Assembly: GCA_963825555.1 (NCBI GenBank)
Contig: CAWGTZ010000002.1
Span: forward strand, 66,541-130,540
DNA: 64,000 nucleotides
DNA from: JAGVSR01 sp963825555
GTDB lineage: Bacteria > Pseudomonadota > Alphaproteobacteria > Rhizobiales > Hyphomicrobiaceae
Direction: 5' to 3'
Below the pieces are notes generated by a model. The model saw nothing but the letters and a program-made list of their open reading frames with translations. It was not told the DNA's origin and did not search any database. Positions 49,186 through 58,080 of the stretch are shown piece after piece; the first letter of the stretch is position 1, and each line of letters opens with the position of its first letter. Made by a program: the position numbers and the translations under genes.

Positions 49186-50682
49186 CTAGACCTTGGCCGC
49201 CACGGGCGTGCGTCGTTTGCCGCCGGTTGGAAACTCATCGGGCGTGTGGCCGTCCGGCAGGCCGTACTCGTCGATGAAGGCCAGTCGGATCATGTTGGTG
49301 GCGCCCGGTGAGCCGAGCGGCACGCCGCACGTTATGACGAGCCCTTCACCTGCCTTCACGAAGCCTTCCTCGAAGGCGATCTGGGACGCCTTGCGCACCA
49401 TGTGCGCCAGATCTTCCGGATCGGCGGTCAGAACCGTCTGCACGCCCCACACGAGAGCAAGCCGCCGGGCCGTGCTCTCGATCGGCGTCAGACCGATCAC
49501 CGGCAGCCCCGGACGCTCACGCGCAACGCGCAGCGCCGTCGATCCGGTCGCCGTGTAACAGAGGATTGCCGTCACCTTGACCGTGTTGGCGATGGCATAT
49601 GCGGCGGCTGCGATCGCGTCGGCGCCGGTCGGTTGCTTGTCGAGATCGGTCGCATGCACAAAGGCATCGTAGCTTGGGTCGCTCTCGACCTCGATCGCGA
49701 CGCGGTCCATCATCTGGATGGCCTCGACCGGGTACTGGCCGACGGCCAATTCCGCCGACAGCATTACAGCGTCGGCCCCGTCGAACACGGCCGCGGCGAC
49801 ATCGGAGACCTCCGCACGTGTCGGCATGGGCGACGAAATCATGCTTTCCAGCATCTGTGTCGCGACGACGACGGGCTTGCCTGCCGCTCGTGCCTTGCGC
49901 GTGATCTGCTTCTGCAAACCCGGCACGCGCTCGACCGGCATCTCAACACCAAGATCGCCGCGCGCCACCATGAACGCGTCGCCGGCGACTACGATGGCAT
50001 CAAGATCGTCGATAGCCGACGGCTTCTCGATCTTCACGATGATCGCCGCACGATCGCCGATGATCTTCTTGGCTTCCAGCACGTCCTGGGCGCGCTGCAC
50101 GAAAGAGAGCGCGATCCAATCCGCGCCGATCTCGAGCGCACAATCGAGGTCGGCATGATCCTTTTCCGTCAGCGCCGAGACCGGCAACAGCGTATCGGGC
50201 AGACTGATGCCCTTGCGGCTGGCCAGCGCGCCACCCGTGACCACCTCGGCCTCGATGCGACCGTTGCCGGCCTCCTTCACGCGCATGCGGATCTTGCCGT
50301 CGTCGAGCAGCAGCATATCGCCCTGGGTGACGGCGTCGAAAATCTGCGGATGTGGCAGGTACACGCGCGAGGCGGAACCCGGTGCCGTATCAAGGTCGAA
50401 GACGAACGTCGCGCCGTCATTCACGAACACCCGCCCGCCGTGGAACTCGCCGAGCCGGAACTTCGGCCCCTGCAGGTCGCACAGTACGCCGACGGCGTGA
50501 CGGTGTTTTTCGGACACCGCGCGGATGGTCTCGGCGTAGGTGCGCGCCGTTTCGTGCGTCGAGTGGCTCATATTGATGCGGAACACGTCGACGCCCGCCA
50601 GCACGAGGCGTTCCACCATTTCCGGAGCCGCTGAGGCCGGCCCGAGGGTGGCCACGATCTTCACGCGTCTGCTGCGTCTCAT
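49186..50682 (-). CDS. pyk: Pyruvate kinase
   Basis: Makes pyruvate and ATP from phosphoenolpyruvate and ADP. 498 residues: TIM barrel with RVKIVATLGPAS at the start and VFRINMSHST, the B domain (PKFRLGEFHGG), the active-site Lys in IVKIEKPSAID and the signature region VARGDLGVEMPVERVPGLQK, then the C-terminal allosteric domain. A C-terminal tail of about 20 residues (PTGGKRRTPVAAKV) is longer than usual. It follows the DUF1036 gene by 47 bases and probably shares its transcript. Confidence 0.97.
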   Translation of the reverse strand: MRRSRRVKIVATLGPASAAPEMVERLVLAGVDVFRINMSHSTHETARTYAETIRAVSEKHRHAVGVLCDLQGPKFRLGEFHGGRVFVNDGATFVFDLDTAPGSASRVYLPHPQIFDAVTQGDMLLLDDGKIRMRVKEAGNGRIEAEVVTGGALASRKGISLPDTLLPVSALTEKDHADLDCALEIGADWIALSFVQRAQDVLEAKKIIGDRAAIIVKIEKPSAIDDLDAIVVAGDAFMVARGDLGVEMPVERVPGLQKQITRKARAAGKPVVVATQMLESMISSPMPTRAEVSDVAAAVFDGADAVMLSAELAVGQYPVEAIQMMDRVAIEVESDPSYDAFVHATDLDKQPTGADAIAAAAYAIANTVKVTAILCYTATGSTALRVARERPGLPVIGLTPIESTARRLALVWGVQTVLTADPEDLAHMVRKASQIAFEEGFVKAGEGLVITCGVPLGSPGATNMIRLAFIDEYGLPDGHTPDEFPTGGKRRTPVAAKV

Positions 50683-50729
50683 CTGCTCATCATCTCGCTG
50701 TCTTCATCGGACGCACCGCGCGGGTGCAG

Positions 50730-51167
50730 CTATTCTTTCCTGGTGCTCGGATCTGGGTCCGTCAGGCGCACCGTCCAGTCCTTCGCGTCGCCGGTATCGA
50801 CTTCGAAGAACCCCGTGCGCTTGTAGCCGCGATCATCGCAATTCTGAACACCCCTGATCGAAAACGATTTCTCTTCGGTGCACATGTCGTTCTTGCCGGC
50901 CCACTCACCGCCCCGGTCGTAGTCGACCGCGTGGACGTAGATGAAGCGGCTGGGTACGGGGCCTTTAAGCAGTGTCTCACAAGTCTGCGAGGCAATATTC
51001 CACCAGCCTTCCGTCGCCCACCCCTCGCTGTCCTGATAACCGATGGCGACGCCGACGCGGCTCGCCGTCGAGTTGCAGAGCTTGAAATCTGCGCGCGCCG
51101 GCCCGATGGCCGCCAGCACGGGAATCACAACCGAAGCGGTGAGAATGAAGCGCTCAAATCCGATCAT
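50730..51167 (-). CDS. DUF1036 secreted protein
   Basis: 145-residue periplasmic protein of unknown function. Signal peptide to about residue 26 (IGPARADFK). DUF1036 features: FKLCNSTASRVGVAIGYQD, WATEGWWNIASQTC, and paired cysteines at C-terminus (MCTEEKSFSIRGVQNCDDRGY). It is a regular neighbour of pyk in this order, between pyk and gckA, all on one strand; the functional link is unknown. Confidence 0.88.
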   Translation of the reverse strand: MIGFERFILTASVVIPVLAAIGPARADFKLCNSTASRVGVAIGYQDSEGWATEGWWNIASQTCETLLKGPVPSRFIYVHAVDYDRGGEWAGKNDMCTEEKSFSIRGVQNCDDRGYKRTGFFEVDTGDAKDWTVRLTDPDPSTRKE

Positions 51168-51288
51168 GCTGGTCCGTGGTTTGCGAAGCTGGACAACGGC
51201 GCGCTTCCCCTAGCACGGACCGCCCGTCCCCGCCCAGTTGCGGCATCTGCGGCCGTCGTCCTGGCTCAGGGCCCTCAACGGGATGCGG

Positions 51289-52584
51289 CTACGGATCAAC
51301 CAGCAGAACGCGGAAATCGTTGACGTTCGTCTGGGTCGGCCCGCACTCGAGAAGATCGCCGATCTGACGGAAAAACGCCGTCGAGTCGTTGTTCTCCAGC
51401 ATAGCGGCGGGATTGAGGTTAAGGGCCTTGGCGCGGTCCAGAGTATCGGGCATGACCATTGCGCCCGCCGGGTCGTCCGGGTTGCCGCCACCACCATCAA
51501 TGCCGTCGGTATCGCCGGCCAGCGCCGAAATGCCGGGTTCCCCGTTGAGGCCCAGCGCCACGCCCATCATGTATTCCTGGTTGGGACCGCCCGATCCGGT
51601 TCCCGTCACCGTCACCGTGAACTCGCCGCCGGAAATGAACGCGACGCGCTCGCCCTGCGCCTTGGCGACGAGCGCCATGGCGGCGTGCTGACGGCCGACG
51701 TCGCGCGCCTCGCCTTCCAGCGAGTCGCCCAGCATCTCGATCCGATAGCCGGCCGCCCGTGCGATCTCGGCCGCGCCGTGCAGCGACGCCTTGGGCGCGG
51801 CGACGAGGTGATAGGTGGCATTGGCCAGCTTCGGATCGCCGGGCTTCAGCGTCTCGTTGGCGGGATCGTTGAGCGCGCGTACGATCTCTTCGGCCGCCTC
51901 AATGTTGTACTTGGCGATCACCGCGCGGGCCTCTTCCAGCGTCGTCTGGTCCGGCACCGTCGGACCCGAGCCGATCGCATCGGGATCGTCCCCCGGCACG
52001 TCGGAAATCGCGAGCGTGATGAGCCGCGCGGGATAGGACGCGGCGGCGAGCCGGCCGCCCTTGATGCGCGAGAGATGCTTGCGCACGCAGTTCATCTCCG
52101 AGATGCGCGCGCCCGACTTCAGAAGCTGCTTCGTCAGCGCGCGCTTGGCCTCGAACGAGACGCCCTCCACCGGCGCCGACCACAGGGCCGACGCGCCGCC
52201 CGACAAGAGGCACAGCACCAGATCGTTGGGACCGCCGGACCGGGCGAGCTGGACGGCGAGCTTGGCCGACGACACGCTGTTGGCGTCCGGAACCGGGTGC
52301 CCCGCCTCCATGATGGGAATGATCTCGGACGGCAGGCCATACCCGTGCCGCGTGGTCACGAACCCCAAGAGCCGGTCGCCCTGCCCCTTGGCCGCGTAAT
52401 GCTTCTCCGTCGCCCGCGCCATGGCCGCGGCCGCCTTGCCGGCGCCGACGATGATGATCCGCCCGCCCTCCGGCACCTCGGGCAGAAACGGGGGCACGCA
52501 CACGTCCGGGTGGGCAAGCGACACGGCCTTGTCGTACATGGTCCGGAGCAATTGACGCTGTTGGGCCGGGTCGATAGGGGCCAT
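51289..52584 (-). CDS. gckA: Glycerate 2-kinase, MOFRL family
   Basis: 431-residue kinase forming 2-phosphoglycerate from D-glycerate; in methylotrophs it belongs to the serine cycle. Seen: RIIIVGAGKAAAAMARATE near 46, the long central LCLLSGGASALWSAP, AISDVPGDDPDAIGSGPT near 225, and the C-terminal MOFRL domain (GDTDGIDG). The ATG giving MAPIDPAQQRQLL is used because the upstream extension lacks homology. Its product can feed pyk two genes downstream, after enolase. The next gene diverges from it. Confidence 0.93.
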   Translation of the reverse strand: MAPIDPAQQRQLLRTMYDKAVSLAHPDVCVPPFLPEVPEGGRIIIVGAGKAAAAMARATEKHYAAKGQGDRLLGFVTTRHGYGLPSEIIPIMEAGHPVPDANSVSSAKLAVQLARSGGPNDLVLCLLSGGASALWSAPVEGVSFEAKRALTKQLLKSGARISEMNCVRKHLSRIKGGRLAAASYPARLITLAISDVPGDDPDAIGSGPTVPDQTTLEEARAVIAKYNIEAAEEIVRALNDPANETLKPGDPKLANATYHLVAAPKASLHGAAEIARAAGYRIEMLGDSLEGEARDVGRQHAAMALVAKAQGERVAFISGGEFTVTVTGTGSGGPNQEYMMGVALGLNGEPGISALAGDTDGIDGGGGNPDDPAGAMVMPDTLDRAKALNLNPAAMLENNDSTAFFRQIGDLLECGPTQTNVNDFRVLLVDP

Positions 52585-52738
52585 GACGGGTTCCGTTGGT
52601 TTGTGGAGGCTTCGACTTTGGTCTGGTTTGCGGGATGGACCCCGGATCGTCAAGCGACCATGCGTCGCTGAATGGCGCGAGGCATCAGCCGGAAGACCGT
52701 TAACCGCCGGAACGATGCGAGAATACTGCAAGGACGAG

Positions 52739-53554
52739 ATGAGCGTGCACGGCGAACACTTTGAACCCTATACACTTCTCGACGGCGACCGCGTGGGCCG
52801 CTCGCCCGTTCTCATCCTCTGTGACCATGCTTCCAACGCCCTGCCGCCGGAGTTCGGGACACTGGGGCTGCCCGCGGAAGACTTCGCGCGCCATATCGCC
52901 TTCGATCCGGGCTCCGAACCGCTGGCCCGCGCACTCGCAGCCCGGCTCGACGCCCCGGCCCTGCTGACGCATTTCTCCCGCCTGCTGATCGATTGCAACC
53001 GCGGCACCGACGATCCGACCCTCGTCATGCGCCTCTCCGACGGCAGCATCATCCCCGGAAACCGGCATCTGACGCCCGAAGACATCGCCGCCCGCATCGC
53101 GCGCTTCTATGACCCCTACCACCGGGCCATCGACGCGGCGATCGACACCGCGCTCACAGCCGGCATCGTGCCGATGCTGCTCTCCATCCACACGTTCACG
53201 CCGGTCTGGCGCGGCATCGCGCGGCCCTGGCACGCCGGCATACTGTGGGACCGCGACCCGCGCCTCGCACGCCTTCTGATCGACGGCCTGTCCAAAGACC
53301 CCGCCCTCGTCATCGGCGACAACGAGCCCTATCGCGGCTGGCTGAAGAACGACTGCCTCTACCGGCACGGCACCTCGCGCGGCCTCGCGCACGCCTTGAT
53401 CGAGATCCGCCAGGACCTGCTCACGACGGACGCTGGCGTGACGGACTGGTGCGCGCGCATCGCGACGATCGTTGAGCACGCACTGGATGATCCAGTCACC
53501 CGCGCCGACCTCACCCAGATCCGCCATCACGGCTCACGCGCCGATCAGGACTAG
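52739..53554 (+). CDS. N-formylglutamate amidohydrolase family protein, second copy
   Basis: 271 residues; the last intact chromosomal-type gene before the accessory region. Motifs: VLILCDHASNALPPEFG near 24, LLIDCNRGTDDPTLVM near 88, MLLSIHTFTPVWRG near 150, and the C-terminal GLAHALIEIRQDLL. It belongs to the more common branch of the family, different from the protein at 46-47 kb, with which it shares only the motif plan. Start fixed by AAGGACGAG directly before ATG. Physiological substrate unknown. Confidence 0.88.
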   Translation: MSVHGEHFEPYTLLDGDRVGRSPVLILCDHASNALPPEFGTLGLPAEDFARHIAFDPGSEPLARALAARLDAPALLTHFSRLLIDCNRGTDDPTLVMRLSDGSIIPGNRHLTPEDIAARIARFYDPYHRAIDAAIDTALTAGIVPMLLSIHTFTPVWRGIARPWHAGILWDRDPRLARLLIDGLSKDPALVIGDNEPYRGWLKNDCLYRHGTSRGLAHALIEIRQDLLTTDAGVTDWCARIATIVEHALDDPVTRADLTQIRHHGSRADQD

Positions 53555-53711
53555 CGGACGCCCCGGAGGCGCGCGTGCGGGGGATGTTGTTTTGATAAAG
53601 AAGCGACCATCGGCGAGCGCTCAACCTTGAGAGTCTGCTCTTCGGTGAGAAGCGGTCGATGGCGAGCAGGACTCCAGCTCAGCAGATGACCCCAATGTAT
53701 GGACCGGCTGC

Positions 53712-53928
53712 GGTCCGCAAGAGAGATTTAGGCGTGGAGATCGGAAGTCGCTAATATGTATCCGGCCTATTTGATCGGCTCGCGGGCCGTGGCCATGATG
53801 GGAATACGCACGCGCCAGTGGTCTCATTAGCGGAAAGGCTACAAGTAGCCATTAGGGTCATCAGACGTTGCGGGCGTTTCTTGATCCGTTCCATGCAGTC
53901 ATCTCAGTCGCGAACTTTCTGGTGCCGG
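53712..53928 (-). ncRNA. Noncoding end of the IS1111-group element, candidate guide (seek/bridge) RNA locus
   Basis: There is no open frame. Position between the transposase stop and the right end matches where IS1111-group elements encode the RNA that pairs with donor and target DNA. I cannot delimit the transcript; assignment rests on context. Confidence 0.4.
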
Positions 53929-54993
53929 CTAGATTGCCTCTGCCGTGCGTATGTGAGTGCCGAACGTCCCACCATTCCGCAGGATGCTCCAGGCAATGCG
54001 AGCAAGTTTGTTGGCGAGTGCTGTTGCGAGCTTGTTCTTGTGCATTCGCATTGATGCTTGCTCCAGCCACCGGCCGAAGCTGAACTTCAGCCAGTTCTTC
54101 GGCCGCATCAGAATGATGTGGGCAGCCTGAACGAAGAGTGTTCGCAAATAGCGATTGCCTTGCTTGGAGATGCGCCCGAGGATCGGTTTACCTCCAGTAC
54201 TGTACTGGCGCGGCACCAAGCCGAGCCACGCCCCAAAATCGCGACCCCGGTCGAAGGCCTCGCCTGTGCCGATTGCGGCAACCGTAGCCGTCGAAATCAT
54301 CGGGCCTATGCCTGGCACGCTCATCAGCCGCTCACAGTTCGTCTCGACCCCGCTGATCTTCTCAATCTCAAGAGTGACGCTCTCAATCCTCTTATCAAGC
54401 AAAATCCAATCCTCATAAAGCCCAAGGATGATGCTCGTCATGCGGGGTGAAATCTCGCTCTCGCGGTTCTTCAGAATTGCGAACAGCGAGTTCCGCAAGG
54501 CACGGGCGCCTGTGCGAACTGTAATGCCTTGTTCGATGAGGAAGGCTCGGATCTGATTGATTGTTGCCGTTCGGCGCGATACCAAGCGCGAACGAACCCG
54601 GTGCAGCGCCTGCAAGTCCAGTTGCTCTTGGCTCTTCTCGGCAACCATTTTCAAGTTCGGCCGCATCGCAGCCTCGGCTATTCCTTCGGCATCGTTATAG
54701 TCATTCTTCTGACCCTTCACGAAGGGCTTCGTGTACTTGGCAGGGATGATGCGGGGCTCGAACCCCAGATGCCGTAACGTGCGGCTCACGAAGTGTGCGC
54801 TGAGGCAAGCTTCCAACCCTACGACGCAACGAGGTAGCGCCTCGAAGGTCTCCACAAGGGCTGAGCGCTTGATCTTGCGCCGTAATCCAATCTTACCGGC
54901 GCGATCAAACCCGACAATGTGGAAGACGTCCTTGCCGATATCCACGCCAATGACAGACAATGCTGTGGAAGCTGATTGGGATGTGCGAGGCAT
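53929..54993 (-). CDS. IS110-family transposase
   Basis: 354-residue DEDD recombinase. The N-terminal RuvC-like domain begins IGVDIGKDVFHIVGFD and continues with VGLEACLSAHF and KNDYNDAEGIAEA (metal-binding acids). The C-terminal domain starts at MSVPGIGPMISTATVAAIG and contains the conserved Ser region (RQYSTGGKPILGRISKQGNRYLR), ending in KLARIAWSILRNGG. No frameshift or stop is seen, so it may be active. Codon use is less GC-biased than in the flanking core genes. Confidence 0.95.
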   Translation of the reverse strand: MPRTSQSASTALSVIGVDIGKDVFHIVGFDRAGKIGLRRKIKRSALVETFEALPRCVVGLEACLSAHFVSRTLRHLGFEPRIIPAKYTKPFVKGQKNDYNDAEGIAEAAMRPNLKMVAEKSQEQLDLQALHRVRSRLVSRRTATINQIRAFLIEQGITVRTGARALRNSLFAILKNRESEISPRMTSIILGLYEDWILLDKRIESVTLEIEKISGVETNCERLMSVPGIGPMISTATVAAIGTGEAFDRGRDFGAWLGLVPRQYSTGGKPILGRISKQGNRYLRTLFVQAAHIILMRPKNWLKFSFGRWLEQASMRMHKNKLATALANKLARIAWSILRNGGTFGTHIRTAEAI

Positions 54994-55065
54994 GAGTGCT
55001 GCTCCTTTGGTTCGCAGGTGAGGCTTCCAGCCTAACCTGCAGCTTTAGGGGAGCAGCCGGTCCAT

Positions 55066-55250
55066 CCCATTAGCCGACGTTTCTCGTCCGCCGAGACGTG
55101 TCGCCTGATGGCTCGCCGGATGTCTTTGACGGTCTCCTCCGCGCTCTACGGAGCCTGCTTATCCCCCTCAGTCATATTGTCCCTCCCTAGGGTGACGATG
55201 AGCCGGAAACTCTCTTTTGCGCGATCTGCTCAATCTGTCCCGCGAGTCCT
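55066..55250 (-). pseudogene. Remnant of IS3-family orfA, 5' end
   Basis: On the minus strand ETVKDIRRAIRRHVSADEKRRL resembles the N-terminus of IS3-family OrfA, following a start at 55175 and an in-frame TAG. It is cut at 55066 by the IS110-family element. The leader (GATC-GCTCAATCTG-type, 55221-55249) is similar to that of the second remnant near 61.9 kb. Confidence 0.5.
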
Positions 55251-55351
55251 GGTCGGCCTAATCGGAAAATGGCCGCACTCGCGCTCTCCTTGATCGGAAT
55301 CTCCGATAAGCATCTGATCCTGCGACCTTTTTCGCGTGATAAGCAACCCAA

Positions 55352-55369
55352 CTGTCACATACCTGTAAT
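55352..55369 (+). promoter_or_regulatory. Pho box (PhoB operator) upstream of the porin
   Basis: CTGTCACATACCTGTAAT consists of two seven-base repeats, CTGTCAC and CTGTAAT, four bases apart, as in PhoB sites. It lies about 125 bases before the porin start. Direct binding is inference. Confidence 0.6.
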
Positions 55370-55493
55370 GGCGGATGCATAGCTGATTTCCTACCGGACT
55401 AGCAGAGGATCCAAGCTGAGTGTGGGGACACTCATCGCGCCGTCCTCGGCCTGCTCCGAGTCACGTGACAGGCAACCAAGGGGGGTACCCGCC

Positions 55494-56192
55494 ATGCACT
55501 CACACCGTCTCTCGCTGCTCAGCTCCTCGCTGGCTATCGCACTCGTATCCGCCGTCCCTGCCGCACATGCGGAAGGGGCCAACAAGGAACTGCTCGACGT
55601 GCTGCTCAGTAACGGCGCGATCACGCAGAAGCAGTACAACCAGATGATGGGTAAGGTAGAGGCCGAGGAGAAGGAGAAGGCGAAGGAGGCCCAGGTCACC
55701 CTGGATCAGAAGGGGTTCAACGTCCGCTCCGCGGACGACAGCTATGCGATCAAGATCGGCGGCCGCCTGCACGCGCAAGCCTCCACTCACCTCAATGAGG
55801 GAGACTTAGACCCCACCGATGGAACCGAGCTTCGACGGGCCCGTATCGAAATGAGCGGCACGATCCAGGACGACTGGCGCTGGGCGGCCGAGGTTGACTT
55901 CGGCAACGACGAAGTCAGTGTAAAGGACTTCTGGCTCTCATACAGGGGCTGGGACGACGTCGCCCTGACTGCAGGACACCAGAAGCAGCCCTACAGTCTG
56001 TCTCTCGAGATGAGCTCCAACGACATTGCCTATATCGAGCGTTCGATCGACAACGCTCTGGTGGTACCCTTCGTCGACCGAGCTATCGGGCTGCGCATGG
56101 ACACGCACGGGGATAATTGGTTCTTTGCTGGCGGCGTGTTCGGCGAGTTAGTTGAGGCCGAAGAGCCTACCGGTACCGAGGGTTGGGGGGCG
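55494..56192 (+). pseudogene. Phosphate-selective porin OprO/OprP family, truncated by IS insertion
   Basis: The first 233 residues of an outer-membrane porin. Signal peptide 1-26 (VPAAHAEG), then a short coiled-coil (VEAEEKEKAKEAQ) and the barrel start typical of the family: IKIGGRLHAQAS, ELRRARIEMSGTIQDDWRW, GWDDVALTAGHQKQPYSLS, and RAIGLRMDTHGDNWFFAGGVFG. Homologues have about 400-500 residues; here the frame enters an IS1182-family element and stops 18 codons inside it. The distal half is not found on the far side of the element, so flanking DNA was also lost. A Pho box upstream supports a role in phosphate uptake. Confidence 0.88.
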
Positions 56193-57812
56193 GGGCCGAT
56201 TTTGTTGCAGAAGTCGGCCCGATGGACCGGTTCCAGCGGCTGCTGACTTTTCAGAAACTGGATGCGCTGCCTCTTGCCGCTTGCCCGTCACGGGCAGCGG
56301 CGAGGCATTGGCACCGACGTTTGACGCAACCAACGCAACAACACACTACGCAACGCATGGGGCTGTCGTGTCCGGCGGATGGAAGGTCAGTCTTGCGAGA
56401 CGACGCAGGTTTTGTGCGATGGCGGCCAGCGTGAACTCGAACTGGGCGCCTGCCGGCCCTCTCAGTCTCAGCCGCCCCATCCGAAGAATGCGCTTGAGAT
56501 GCGCGAAGAGCATTTCGACCTTCTTGCGATCCCGGCGGGTCTGCTCATAGGCCGCAGTCTTGGCAACGGCGCGGGCGACATCGCGTGCTGCCTCGTGAAT
56601 GTGCCGTGTAATCTTGCGGCAGGGCGTCTTCGGGCAGCATCTGGACTTGAGCAGACACGGGCGGCAATCGGCGACCCGCGAGAAGTAGGAGATCATGTCG
56701 TCGCCACGTGATCCGCGTGCCCCGCTCGAGCGCGGCAGGATCTTGCCGTTGAGGCAAATGTAGCAATCGTGCGCCTCGTCGTAGATGAAGTCCTCGCGAC
56801 TGAATGTGCCATCGTCGCGCCTCGACTTGTCGATCACCGGAACATGTGGTGCGATGTTCTTCTTATCGACCAGGAAATGGAGGTTGGCTGCCGAGCCGTA
56901 GGCCGTGTCGGCAACAAGCCAATCGGGCTTGAGGCCGAAAGTCTCTTCCGTCCGCTCGATCATTGTCTGTGATGCACCCACTTCGGCCTGTCGTATCGCC
57001 CGCGACGCCTCGACATCCATGATGATCCCGAACTTGACATCGATGAGATAGTTGTCGGCATAGGCGAAAAAGGCTGCGTTACGCAGCGCGCCGGTCCACT
57101 GCGCCGCCGGATCGGCAGGCGCGACGAACTTTGGCACCACATCGGTCGCTGCACCCCAGGCGGGATCGTCGAGATTAGCGAGATAGTCCTGAACGGCGCG
57201 CTTGGCAGTGGCCGGAGCGATATCGTGGCTCCACTCATCGCCCGGCGTCGAGCGGCACTTGTTGGCATCCGCCCCGATCAGGCTCGCGTCGACGGCAAAG
57301 CCACTCCCACCGACGAGACCCGCCTTAATGCAGCTTGCGACCACACGCTCGAAGACGTCACGAAAGACATCATGATCACGAAAACGCTCATTGCGCGCGC
57401 GTGTGAAGGCGGAGTGATCAGGGATCTTGTCTTCGATGCCGAGGCCGCAGAACCAGCGATAGGCGAGGTTCACCTGGACTTCCCGGCAGAGCGCGCGCTC
57501 GGAGCGGATCGCGAACACATAATCCAGGATGAGCATCCGGATTATCAGCTCCGGATCGATCGAAGGACGACCGGTGTGGGAGTAGTGCGGGGCCAACTCG
57601 GTGTGCACCCAGGAGAGGTCAAGAACCGCCGCGATCCGCCGTGCCAGATGATCGCTCGGGACGGCCGCGTCGAGGTCAAACGCATAAAACAGCTGCCCCT
57701 GCTCACTCTTGCGTCGCCCCATCATCGAACAGCTCCGCCGATGCCACCTTACATCGATGGAATCACGGTTCGCCCGGCGCCTCAATCCCGACTTCTGCAA
57801 CAAAATCGGCCC
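56193..57812 (-). mobile_element. IS1182-family insertion sequence, intact
   Basis: 1620 bases with perfect 25-base terminal inverted repeats at 56193-56217 and 57788-57812 (inner part GATTTTGTTGCAGAAGTCGG and its complement). One transposase gene is inside. I see no target duplication: the flanks GGGGGGCG and ATCTCGGT differ. It interrupts the porin gene. Confidence 0.93.
56346..57725 (-). CDS. IS1182-family DDE transposase
   Basis: About 459 residues from the MMGRRKSEQGQLFYAF start. The N-terminal InsH-type DUF772 domain is seen as HTGRPSIDPELIIRMLILDY and VNLAYRWFCGLG. Catalytic acids are in GGSGFAVDASLIGADANK (first Asp) and LVADTAYGSAANL (second Asp); the C-terminal Glu is near KKVEMLFAHLKRILRMGR. 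A Cys-rich zinc-like segment (CRPCLLKSRCCPKTPCRK) is typical of the IS1182 family. No frameshift is seen. A longer frame extends past the inverted repeat and is not used. Confidence 0.94.
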   Translation of the reverse strand: MMGRRKSEQGQLFYAFDLDAAVPSDHLARRIAAVLDLSWVHTELAPHYSHTGRPSIDPELIIRMLILDYVFAIRSERALCREVQVNLAYRWFCGLGIEDKIPDHSAFTRARNERFRDHDVFRDVFERVVASCIKAGLVGGSGFAVDASLIGADANKCRSTPGDEWSHDIAPATAKRAVQDYLANLDDPAWGAATDVVPKFVAPADPAAQWTGALRNAAFFAYADNYLIDVKFGIIMDVEASRAIRQAEVGASQTMIERTEETFGLKPDWLVADTAYGSAANLHFLVDKKNIAPHVPVIDKSRRDDGTFSREDFIYDEAHDCYICLNGKILPRSSGARGSRGDDMISYFSRVADCRPCLLKSRCCPKTPCRKITRHIHEAARDVARAVAKTAAYEQTRRDRKKVEMLFAHLKRILRMGRLRLRGPAGAQFEFTLAAIAQNLRRLARLTFHPPDTTAPCVA

Positions 57813-58080
57813 ATCTCGGTCGTTCGGCTGTGCAGTCCGTTTGTCCGCTCGTGAGAGTTCAGCTGTCAAACAAGCGCGTGAGTTCTGCTGCTAGGGGCCG
57901 AGCTGCCTTCACGCAGACCTAGCTCGAACGCTCACTCATGACCCGAGGGCGAAGTCACACTCCGCCAGGAGGTGAGGTCTAGTCCCTAATATGATCTCAC
58001 ATACGGTCTTCTTGGTGATCTCAGGAGAATTGTTTGGCTTATTCGTACTATAGAACAAAGCCGCAATGTCCCGCAGACGA
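57813..58080. other. Flank right of the IS1182-family element, no gene seen
   Basis: It should contain the rest of the porin if insertion were simple, but no frame resembles it. A short minus-strand open stretch (RDIAALFYSTNKPNNSPEITKK) is not recognised. The base composition is lower in GC. Confidence 0.45.

Larger units (their letters stand above)
53699..55065 (-). mobile_element. IS110-family element, IS1111 group
   Basis: About 1.37 kb. It is bounded by a 13-base inverted repeat, ATGGACCGGCTGC at 53699-53711 and its complement at 55053-55065, sub-terminal as in the IS1111 group (true ends probably a few bases further out). It holds one transposase gene and, downstream of its stop, a noncoding end of about 220 bases where this group encodes its guide RNA. 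On the other side a nested hairpin (GCTGCTCC...GGGAGCAGC around GCAGGT...ACCTGC) lies between the transposase start and the end. It abuts an IS3 remnant. Confidence 0.85.

Noticed and set aside
53555..53698. Pair of similar stretches (GCGACCATCGGCGAGCGC and GCGGTCGATGGCGAGCAG) left of the IS110-family element
   Set aside because: Too short and imperfect to call a repeat; possibly chance.
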